Source of the DNA: CAZUYC01 sp964624475
Lineage (GTDB): Bacteria > Myxococcota_A > UBA9160 > SMWR01
DNA length: 64,000 nucleotides
Reading direction: 5' to 3'
NCBI GenBank assembly: GCA_964624475.1
Contig: CAZUYC010000132.1
Location: 1 to 64,000 of the forward strand
The position numbers and the translations under genes were made by a program. The notes below the pieces were generated by a model, which saw only the letters and a list, made by a program, of their open reading frames with translations, searched no databases and was not told the origin of the DNA. Positions within the stretch are counted from its first letter, which is position 1, and each line of letters starts with the position of its first letter. Shown here in pieces: positions 57,648 to 64,000 of the stretch.

Positions 57648-58553
57648 TCACTTGACCCTCGCGAGGGCGCCGCCCTCGCCAAACCATGATCCCGCGACTT
57701 CCCCGACCCCCCATGAGCACACGAACAAAGCGAGTAGTGGCAGCGACGTGACCAGCTCGACCCGGAACCGGCGGCTGCGCCAGATTCGGGCGACGATTCG
57801 CCCGAACAGCACGGGCGGCAGGGCGACGGCAAGCATGCCGTAGGTCAGCCGCTGGGTGAAAGTCTTCCCCGCGAGTCGCGCCGCCGCGAACGCGCGGGCA
57901 TAAAGGAAACGCTGAGTCGTGTACTCGAGAACTGTGTAGTGCTTTTTATGACGCACAACGATGTCAGGCCGGTGCCACAACACTATGCCGCGCTGTCGAA
58001 ACGCCTCGTGCAGGAAGTCTTCCCACCGGCCTGCCTCCACGATGTCCCGGCATTCCGTCAGCAGAGCGCGGTCGTAGGCAGTGTTGTTGCCAGTCAGCCA
58101 CTCCGCCGCGCCCGCTCGCAGGGGTGTAACGAGATGGCTGTACTCGCACAGAAACGCCGCCCAGTCCACGGTGCGCTCTGTCGCTGCATTCACTACCCCG
58201 CCGCCGACGACGCGAGCGCTCGCAGTTCGCGCCTCCACCATGTGCCCGGCCCAGCCTGCGGGCACGAGGACGTGGTCCTCGATCACGGCGACGGTCGGGG
58301 CCTGCGCTTCCCGGAAGGCCAGGGCGCGCATCTGCGGAATTGTCGTCCCAGAGGAAACCGGGAAGACCCGCACCCACGGGAAGCGGCTGGCGACGGCGCT
58401 GCGGACGTCGGCGCCACAGCGCTCCGGCACCAGGACCTCGATGGACACTACGGCGCGCTCACGTTCGAGCTCGGCGAGACAACCTTCCAGGTCCCGCCAC
58501 CCGTTCACCGACGGGACGACCACCGTGAGGGCCAGCGCGACTTGCGCGCTCAC
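57648..58553 (-). CDS. GT2-like glycosyltransferase, tandem paralogue A
   Basis: A 301-residue protein. It has LTVVVPSVNGWRDLEGCLAEL, an atypical acidic site VAVIEDHVLVPAGWAG in place of DxD, WLTGNNTAYDRALL, EAFRQRGIVLWHRP, and two C-terminal membrane helices ending LVTSLPLLALFVCSWGVGEV and AGSW. Its overall plan matches the next two genes upstream, so the three form a tandem paralogue set. GTG 58553 overlaps paralogue B by GTGA. Likely a lipid-linked sugar transferase; donor unknown. Confidence 0.8.
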   Translation of the reverse strand: MSAQVALALTVVVPSVNGWRDLEGCLAELERERAVVSIEVLVPERCGADVRSAVASRFPWVRVFPVSSGTTIPQMRALAFREAQAPTVAVIEDHVLVPAGWAGHMVEARTASARVVGGGVVNAATERTVDWAAFLCEYSHLVTPLRAGAAEWLTGNNTAYDRALLTECRDIVEAGRWEDFLHEAFRQRGIVLWHRPDIVVRHKKHYTVLEYTTQRFLYARAFAAARLAGKTFTQRLTYGMLAVALPPVLFGRIVARIWRSRRFRVELVTSLPLLALFVCSWGVGEVAGSWFGEGGALARVK

Positions 58554-59434
58554 GCCGCCCCTCCCGCCCTGGCATACCCCACCGCCTCTCCCGCGGACCA
58601 GGCGGCGAGGAACGTGAGTGTCGCGGGCAAGGCACGCCAGAAATGCCGCCGCTCCTCCGGGCTCACGGCGCGGGCGACCCGTGTGGCCAGCAGCAGTGGC
58701 AGGATCGGGGTGGCCACAGCGAGGATGGCGCGTCCCCAGGCGGAAGTGCCACGGGCCCGGTTCGCCGCGTAGTCGCGGCCGTGTTCGAAACGGTCCCGGC
58801 AGAATGCCCCTAGCCGGTAGGTCTGATTCTGCCGGATCAGAGCCGACGGGACGACGCGGAATCGACAGCCGGAGGCGTGCAGGCGCCCATGTATCACGTT
58901 TTCCCAGTTTCCGGTCGTTGCCCACGCGGCCACGCGGGTCACGACACTCTCGTGGTAGGCGACATTGGCGCCTGTAATCAGCGGCGGGAAGTCGCCCGAC
59001 GCGCCGTCGTGTCTGGCCCCGAAGAAACCGTACTCGGAGAAAAAGGCGCCGCAATCTGTCGCGCGCGCGCGCTGGGCGTTACCCATGCGTCCTCCGAGCA
59101 CCTCCGCGCCCGGGCCCGTCGCGGCCACCAGGGCCGCCAGCCAGCCTGGATCGGCGATGCAATGGTCCTCAGTCATCGCCACCCACTCCCCGCGCGCTTG
59201 CGCGAGACCGATCCCGCGCAGGCGGGGCACGTTGGCGTCCGGCGAAGCGGTAACGATTCGGCATCCTGCAGCGACGCGCGCCAGTGTCTCGGTTGGCTCG
59301 CGCTCGGCACGCACCAGAATCAGTTCGGCTCCCCGTGCTTCGCACTGCGGACGAAGGCTATCCAGACACTGGGAGACGAGACCGAGGTCGCGGAACGACG
59401 CGACAACCACCGAGAAGCGCGGCTCGTCGCTCAA
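58550..59434 (-). CDS. GT2-like glycosyltransferase, tandem paralogue B
   Basis: A 294-residue protein. It has FSVVVASFRDLGLVSQCLDS, EWVAMTEDHCIADPGWL (same EDH site as paralogue A), ITGANVAYHESVV, and C-terminal helices ending RALPATLTFLAAWSAGEAVG. The TTG start at 59434 overlaps the stop of paralogue C by four bases, matching the packing of the rest of the locus. The EDH...GW pattern, shared with A, suggests a distinct GT2 subgroup rather than loss of function. Confidence 0.8.
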   Translation of the reverse strand: MSDEPRFSVVVASFRDLGLVSQCLDSLRPQCEARGAELILVRAEREPTETLARVAAGCRIVTASPDANVPRLRGIGLAQARGEWVAMTEDHCIADPGWLAALVAATGPGAEVLGGRMGNAQRARATDCGAFFSEYGFFGARHDGASGDFPPLITGANVAYHESVVTRVAAWATTGNWENVIHGRLHASGCRFRVVPSALIRQNQTYRLGAFCRDRFEHGRDYAANRARGTSAWGRAILAVATPILPLLLATRVARAVSPEERRHFWRALPATLTFLAAWSAGEAVGYARAGGAA

Positions 59435-60318
59435 TCGTGACCTCCCCGGTCAGTGCGCAATGCTCCGGCTGCCTCCCCCGCGGCCCAAGCGCCGGCCAGG
59501 GCTCCGAGCCAGGGCAGTGCCGCGAGGAACCGACCGCGGCGCTGCGGCGCCGCCCACGCCCGCCGGCCGATCCGCGCGAGGAGCACGAACGGAACGAGGG
59601 GGGCGGCGAGCAGCAGCTTCACCCGCGATTCCGCGTGTCGTCGCACCCGCGAGCTACCGAACTCCCTCCCATGAAGGAAGCGCTGGCGGAGCATCTCGCC
59701 AATCGCCACCGGACCGACCAAGGTGGCCGTTGCCTCTGGCAGCATCTGCAGGGCCAGTCCCTCCCGCTCGAAACGCCGGTGGAACTCCACCTCCCAGAAT
59801 CCATCCCGAAGAAGGTCGGCGTGGCGCAACAGCGCATCGCGCCGATACGCGGCGTTGTCACCAGGAATGTCGCGCGCCGGTGCAGACGTCGGCCAAGCCT
59901 CCGGTGTGAACCCCGAAAAGCGAAGAAAGTAGGCCGCGGCCGTAGCGGGGTCGGCTCCAGGCGCTAGCTCGATTGGACCGCCCGCGCCTACGGCACCAGA
60001 CTCGATGGATCGAAGCAACGTCTGTGCCCAGGTGGGCGCCACCCGGACCTGGTCGGTGGTGAACGCCACGATGCTACCGCGAGCGACGTGGCACCCGGCC
60101 CCCCAGAGGACAGGGGTCAGGCTGCCGGCCGGCCGGCACTCGATCCGCAGCTCCGGCGACTGCCCGCAAACCCATTCCGGGGGCGGCTTGTCGCCAGCGA
60201 ACACGACGATCAACTCGCTCGCGGTCCCCTCGCATGCCTTGTCGAGGGCGGCCACGACTGCCTCGACCGGCGCTCGACTGCTGCAGGCGAGCACGACGCT
60301 GAGGGCGGGCTGCCTCAT
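59431..60318 (-). CDS. GT2-like glycosyltransferase, tandem paralogue C
   Basis: A 295-residue protein. It has LSVVLACSSRAPVEAVVAAL, GSIVAFTTDQVRVAPTWAQT (TDQ at the metal-site position where A and B have EDH), IPGDNAAYRRDALL, GFWEVEFHRRFEREGL, FLHGREFGSSRVRRHAE, and C-terminal helices ending LAALPWLGALAGAWAAGEA. It is the most divergent of the three at the acidic site. ATG 60318 overlaps the stop of a 55-codon ORF upstream. Confidence 0.8.
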   Translation of the reverse strand: MRQPALSVVLACSSRAPVEAVVAALDKACEGTASELIVVFAGDKPPPEWVCGQSPELRIECRPAGSLTPVLWGAGCHVARGSIVAFTTDQVRVAPTWAQTLLRSIESGAVGAGGPIELAPGADPATAAAYFLRFSGFTPEAWPTSAPARDIPGDNAAYRRDALLRHADLLRDGFWEVEFHRRFEREGLALQMLPEATATLVGPVAIGEMLRQRFLHGREFGSSRVRRHAESRVKLLLAAPLVPFVLLARIGRRAWAAPQRRGRFLAALPWLGALAGAWAAGEAAGALRTDRGGHD

Positions 60319-60482
60319 TCCGGATCCCGCTCGAGCGGATGGTCGGCGTCGCAGCAACGCCGCGCGCGGCTCGCAGCTCCGAAGCAGAACCCGACGACCG
60401 AGCCGCAAGAGCCCGACAGCTGTGCGGCGACCCGATCGACTCGACGCCAGCAGTCCGCACCGTACAGAAGTTGGCTCGTCAT
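60315..60482 (-). CDS. Tiny ORF coupled at both ends, unknown
   Basis: A 55-residue ORF (MTSQLLYGADCWRRVDRVAA...) that exactly fills the space between the deacetylase and GT2 paralogue C. Its ATG overlaps the deacetylase TGA and its TGA overlaps the GT2 ATG, four bases each. It is Cys- and Arg-rich with no recognised domain. Either a real small protein, a translational bridge, or the in-frame remnant of a deleted gene. Confidence 0.45.
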   Translation of the reverse strand: MTSQLLYGADCWRRVDRVAAQLSGSCGSVVGFCFGAASRARRCCDADHPLERDPE

Positions 60483-61204
60483 CCCGCGCGCATCCACCGC
60501 GCGAAGGCGCGCAGCCCCATGTAGGCGAGGAATGGCGTGCTCCCGAAGCGGCGGCGGACGGGCTCCGACTGCAGGTAGTAGGCGTCGAGCCTCGGATAGC
60601 CGCGCTCGGCCTCGTTCGCTCCTCGATCGAGCGGCGCCAGCTCGGTCGTGAAGCAATGCGAATTCTGCCGGCGCGCGAGCTTCAGCACACGATCGGTGAA
60701 GTGCCCGTACGGGAACGCGAGGCTGTCCGGGCGCTTCCCGACACGACGCTCGATCGCGTCGTTCGCGGCGGCGAGTTCTTCCTCGAGCTCCCCGTCGTCG
60801 AGGCTGCGCAGGTCGACGTGGCGCACCGTGTGCGATTGGATGTCCCAGCCGGCGGCGACCAGCGCGTCCACCTGATCCCAGCTCACCATCGCGAAGCGCG
60901 GCGCCCACCCGGCCTGCCCCTGCCAATCATTCACGCCGCCCACGTACCCAGTCGTGAGAAACAAGGTCGCCGGGGCGCCGAGATCGCGCAGGATCGGCAG
61001 CGCCTCGCTCGCGACGCTTGCGAGTCCATCGTCGAATGTGAGCGCGACGCGCTGCGGCACGCGGTCCGCGATCAGCGCGCGCAGCGGCACGATCTCATGG
61101 CCCGACGCGCGCACGCTCGCGATTAGACTGCGCAGCGCGGCCGGGGTGAACGAGAGCACGGAGCCGCTCTCGTCGATGCCGTGAAACGTGAGGATGGCGC
61201 GCAT
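60479..61204 (-). CDS. Polysaccharide deacetylase (NodB-like)
   Basis: A 241-residue CE4 enzyme that removes N- or O-acetyl groups from polysaccharide or lipid-linked sugars. It has RAILTFHGIDESG, the motif 1 VALTFDDGLASV (catalytic Asp pair), motif 2 SHTVRHVDL (metal-binding His pair), and LAFPYGHFTD (motif 3). No signal peptide is visible, which suggests a cytoplasmic role on nucleotide- or lipid-linked sugar. It lies 12 bases from the small membrane-protein gene. ATG 61204 fits the family N-terminus. Confidence 0.88.
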   Translation of the reverse strand: MRAILTFHGIDESGSVLSFTPAALRSLIASVRASGHEIVPLRALIADRVPQRVALTFDDGLASVASEALPILRDLGAPATLFLTTGYVGGVNDWQGQAGWAPRFAMVSWDQVDALVAAGWDIQSHTVRHVDLRSLDDGELEEELAAANDAIERRVGKRPDSLAFPYGHFTDRVLKLARRQNSHCFTTELAPLDRGANEAERGYPRLDAYYLQSEPVRRRFGSTPFLAYMGLRAFARWMRAG

Positions 61205-61216
61205 AAACGAGCCGAA

Positions 61217-61534
61217 TCAGTCCGCGCGCCGCTCGACGATCTGGTTGTAGATCCACGCGACGGCGAAGCCGAACACGGCGCCGGCCAACGTAGCCCAGAA
61301 GAAGCCGACAAAGGCCCCGGGCCAGGTCACCGCGTAGCCCGGGAAGTAGTTTCTGAGTAGGCCGAGGTGCTGGCCAACGTTCGGCCCGCCGCGCAGCAGC
61401 AGCCATGCCGTCGCGACGAACAAGCCCGTGCCGGAGGCCATGCCGAATACCATCGCCATGACGCGTGTGCGCATGCGCACCACCGCGGCGCGAATCAATG
61501 CGCGCTCGCTCTGCGCGGCTATCGTCGCCATCAC
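61217..61534 (-). CDS. Small membrane protein, duplicate of the FAD enzyme tail
   Basis: A 105-residue protein with two membrane helices. LFVATAWLLLRGGPNVGQHL, LLRNYFPGYAVTWPGAFVG and the final FAVAWIYNQIVE align with the C-terminal domain of the next gene (LFLATAILLLRGGATVGGNL, LLGNYLLGFQMSWTGASYG). It therefore looks like a free-standing copy of that membrane domain, possibly a partner subunit. Start GTG 61534 overlaps the FAD gene stop; ATG 61531 is equally possible (TGATG). Confidence 0.75.
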   Translation of the reverse strand: MMATIAAQSERALIRAAVVRMRTRVMAMVFGMASGTGLFVATAWLLLRGGPNVGQHLGLLRNYFPGYAVTWPGAFVGFFWATLAGAVFGFAVAWIYNQIVERRAD

Positions 61535-63351
61535 GTCCCTCCGTCGAGAAGATTGACCGCGCGCTCTTCTATCCGGCGCACGATGCGCTGCTCTTCTAGC
61601 GCGATCACGAAGTTGATCAGCGTGGCGAGCAGCCAGCCGAAGCCGAAGCCGAGCAGGCCAGCCTCGACGAGCCCGTAGGAAGCGCCGGTCCAGCTCATCT
61701 GGAAGCCGAGCAGATAGTTTCCGAGTAGCGACAGGTTTCCACCCACGGTCGCACCGCCCCGCAGCAGCAGGATCGCGGTCGCGAGGAACAGGCCCACGCC
61801 CGCGACCAGCCCGATTGCGCCGCCGAGCGCCACCGCGTCGTAGCGCGCGAAGGCGTTGCGGATCAGCTCCTCGATCGTGGGGTCGCCGAGGCGCTCCGGC
61901 ACGAGGCGGTCACCAGGCCGCTGGTTGTCGTTCGCGCGGACCTCTTCGTGGTAGGCGGCGTCGACGTTGACGTCCCAGACGTCGTGGACCTGCCGGCCCG
62001 CCACGATGTTCTCCGCCGCGTAGACGGCAGTCACCATCGAGTGGTCTTGGTTGTTGTAACGATGCTGGCCGTTGCGGCCGACGAGATGCAGGTTCGGCAG
62101 GCGCTCGAGCCACTTGCGGATCACCTGCAGCGCGCCCTGATAGTCGCCGTGGTAGACGGGATACGCCTTGGGCATGCGGATCACGCAGCCGTCCTCGACG
62201 TGTCTTGCCATCGCGAGGCCGAGCTTCTCGCACTCGCGCTTCCCGAGCTCGACGAGCTCCATGTCGCTCGCGCTCCAGTACTCGTCGCCTTCCTGCACGA
62301 AGTACTCTAGCCCAAGCGCCGTCTTGTTCGGGTCGGCCACCATGTGCGGGCTCCAGTTCTTGTAGTTCTGGATGCGCCCGAGCTTTACCTCGCCGGAGTG
62401 GATGTAGATCCAGTTGTCGGGGAAGAGAGCCGGCTGATTCACGATCAGGACGACTGTCAGGTAGTCGCGGTACTTGAGCTGATCTGCCGCCGCGAGCACC
62501 TCGGCCGGCGGCGGCGGGTTCATCGCGCGCAGCAGCGTCTGCACCGGCATCGAGCTGAGGAAGTTGTCGCCGATCACCTCGCTCACGCCGCCGCTCGCGT
62601 CGCGAACCAGCACTGAACTCACGCGCTTGCCGTCGTGGAGGATCGACGCGACGCGGTGATGGAGGTGCGTCTCGATCCCCTTGCCGGCGAGCCGCCGTGC
62701 GGCGGTCTCCCACATCTGCCCGGGGCCGAACCGCGGATAGTGGAACTCCTCGATCAAGGTCGTAATGACTTCGCCATTTGCGTTCCGACGCGAGCCGAGC
62801 AGCGCGTCCTTCACGGCCGCGATCAGGTCGAGGTTTTTGATGCGCTGGACTGCCCAGTCGGCGTTGATCTCCGTGCAGCGCATGCCCCACACTTTCTCTG
62901 TGTAGGTCTTGAAGAAGATCTCGAAGAGGCGTCGTCCGAAGCGGTTGCTGACCCACTGCTCGAAGTTGCGCTCTTCCCTGTACGGGAAGAGCTGTGCCCA
63001 TAGGTAGCTGGTGCTGATCCGGACGGCCTCGACGGGCCCGAGACCGAGCAGCGCATTCGTCGGCTTCAGCGGGTAGTCGAAGAACTTGCCGTTGTAATAG
63101 ATCCGCGACAGCCGCGGCCGCACCATGAAATCTTCGTCGAGGATCTCGCGCCACAGCTTCTGGACCCGCTGGACCTTCGTGAAGAACCGGTGTCCGCCGA
63201 TGTCGAAGCGGTAGCCCTTGTACTCTTCGGTCCGGGAGATCCCGCCGACGATGCCGTCTTGTTCGAAGAGGACTACGGTCTTGCCTGCCTTTGCGAGCTC
63301 CCACGCCGCCGTGAGCCCCGCCGGCCCCGCTCCGATGATCACACAGTCCAT
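61531..63351 (-). CDS. FAD-dependent UDP-galactopyranose-mutase-like enzyme with membrane tail
   Basis: A 606-residue flavoprotein. The FAD site is CVIIGAGPAGLTAAWELAKAG with FEQDGIVGGISRTEEYKGYR; DIGGHRFFTK is the hallmark of UDP-galactopyranose-mutase/protoporphyrinogen-oxidase-like enzymes of surface-sugar loci. VWGMRCTEINADWAVQRIKN and LVGRNGQHRYNNQDHSM complete the cofactor site. Residues about 500-590 carry two membrane helices and a LLLRGGATVGGN loop, duplicated in the small gene downstream. ATG 63351 has AAGGAGG three bases upstream. Likely isomerises or oxidises a sugar at the membrane; the exact reaction is unknown. Confidence 0.85.
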   Translation of the reverse strand: MDCVIIGAGPAGLTAAWELAKAGKTVVLFEQDGIVGGISRTEEYKGYRFDIGGHRFFTKVQRVQKLWREILDEDFMVRPRLSRIYYNGKFFDYPLKPTNALLGLGPVEAVRISTSYLWAQLFPYREERNFEQWVSNRFGRRLFEIFFKTYTEKVWGMRCTEINADWAVQRIKNLDLIAAVKDALLGSRRNANGEVITTLIEEFHYPRFGPGQMWETAARRLAGKGIETHLHHRVASILHDGKRVSSVLVRDASGGVSEVIGDNFLSSMPVQTLLRAMNPPPPAEVLAAADQLKYRDYLTVVLIVNQPALFPDNWIYIHSGEVKLGRIQNYKNWSPHMVADPNKTALGLEYFVQEGDEYWSASDMELVELGKRECEKLGLAMARHVEDGCVIRMPKAYPVYHGDYQGALQVIRKWLERLPNLHLVGRNGQHRYNNQDHSMVTAVYAAENIVAGRQVHDVWDVNVDAAYHEEVRANDNQRPGDRLVPERLGDPTIEELIRNAFARYDAVALGGAIGLVAGVGLFLATAILLLRGGATVGGNLSLLGNYLLGFQMSWTGASYGLVEAGLLGFGFGWLLATLINFVIALEEQRIVRRIEERAVNLLDGGT

Positions 63352-63453
63352 CCGCCTCCTTCGCAGTGGCGTACAGCCCGTGAGTGTAGGTCCGAGGCCC
63401 ATCGGTGACACAGGGTCCGCTCGAGGCTTTGCGGCACGTGCCTCAGCTCCGGC

Positions 63454-63590
63454 CGAGGCTGCGGGCGGCTTGTCCGCGGGCTGTTCCCGCCGCTCCTCAC
63501 GCAGGCGGGCCCGCACGAGTACGTGCTGTTCGTGGACGAGGAGGCGGATCGTCCGTTCATTGCGACCAGGCCCTCCCGGTCAAAGTGGAA
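63454..63590 (+). pseudogene. Remnant of a GT4 glycosyltransferase N-terminus
   Basis: The plus-strand frame reads RGCGRLVRGLFPPLL followed by TQAGPHEYVLFVDEEADRPF, closely matching the G.GRYVR.LLPALL...HEYVLFV start of GT4 enzymes such as the one at 56.4 kb. No start codon and no rest of the protein follow; downstream the frame becomes Pro/Arg-rich. The rest of 63352-63884 shows no supportable gene. Confidence 0.4.
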
Positions 63591-63884
63591 TGGAGGATGC
63601 GATGACTGCATGGAACTTCGTTTGCCGTCCAGCGGGTGCGAAACCCGTCCGGCCAAGGGTAGCCCGCCCGAGCCGGTAGCGAGCCTGGCGATGGTCTCGG
63701 CAACGAGGCCGGCCAAGCGTAGGCACGCGAGCGCGTGGGCCGTGGGGTTTGCGGCCCCGAAATCCATGCGTAAGCTCCCCCATCCGATTGACGGTGTAGA
63801 GTTGGACTCTCCCGCGAGGAGTCGAGGTTCACGGAATCGCAGATCGTCGCGGCCTCGAGGGGAAGGAGGAGCGCCGGCGCGCCC

Positions 63885-64000
63885 ATGAGCGACGGCAGCG
63901 GCAAGGTCGGCCGGCGGGACGTCCTGGCGTGCGCATTCCTGTCGGCACTGTGGTGGGCGCCGCTGTCGATCATCGGCCTCCACGGCGACTTCCCCCTGAA
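63885..64000 (+). CDS. Start of a membrane protein, cut by the window end
   Basis: From ATG 63885 the frame reads MSDGSGKVGRRDVLACAFLS then ALWWAPLSIIGLHGDFPLN, a basic start followed by a membrane helix, and runs off the end. GGAGG lies 15 bases upstream, a long spacing. It is divergent from the FAD gene. Product unknown; a polytopic sugar-locus protein is plausible. Confidence 0.45.
   Translation, partial: MSDGSGKVGRRDVLACAFLSALWWAPLSIIGLHGDFPL

Overview
The window is GC-rich DNA from a Gram-negative (diderm, LPS-making) bacterium. High GC, frequent GTG starts and dense 4-nt stop/start overlaps are seen throughout. A DUF4388 protein, a RemA/DUF370-like protein beside YicC and Gmk, LpxI instead of LpxH, and a thrombospondin-type-3 repeat protein together suggest a deltaproteobacterial-type lineage (Myxococcota, Desulfobacterota or Binatota-like). 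That placement is inference; no rRNA or tRNA gene was found. No complete mobile element, transposase or CRISPR array was seen.

1-13.9 kb is a plus-strand housekeeping block: lptE, holA, a TPR/zinc-ribbon membrane protein, a DUF4388 protein, phoH, ybeY, lnt, prfB (with the RF2 programmed frameshift), lysS, a LolC/E permease with a large extra membrane domain, and lolD. rpsT is on the minus strand. 13.9-17.1 kb (minus) is a secreted beta-propeller/TSP3-repeat protein. 17.3-25.3 kb is an envelope operon: bamA (with extra periplasmic domains), skp, lpxA, lpxI, waaA, lpxK. It ends at a perfect 40-bp inverted repeat that also supplies the C-terminus of the convergent Kdo-kinase-like gene. 26.2-37.1 kb holds LPS-core sugar genes (heptosyltransferase, GT2, hldE kinase domain), the yicC-remA-gmk-relA/spoT set, two more glycosyltransferases and a polytopic TPR protein. 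37.1-43.1 kb (minus) carries a GT39-like membrane protein, an MsbA-type exporter, an FAD-binding protein and purM. 43.1-47.6 kb carries a small GT2 and a heterodimeric ABC exporter pair with one degenerate ATP site.

From about 47.6 kb to the end, composition is visibly less GC-extreme and nearly everything is on the minus strand. This is a cell-surface polysaccharide locus: two Gfo/Idh/MocA dehydrogenases, a Wzx-like flippase, two methyltransferases, four GT2 and two GT4 glycosyltransferases (three of the GT2 enzymes are tandem paralogues), a polysaccharide deacetylase, and an FAD-dependent UDP-galactopyranose-mutase-like enzyme with a membrane tail. A small neighbouring protein duplicates that tail. 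Decayed fragments (an NAD-dependent epimerase and a GT4 N-terminus) show gene turnover.

The strongest unexplained signal is a dispersed GC-rich repeat with an internal palindrome. It occurs about 12 times in the first 44 kb, mostly at gene starts or ends, often translated as an Ala-Ala-Gln-Arg...Glu-Arg-Ser peptide, and was not seen in the polysaccharide locus.
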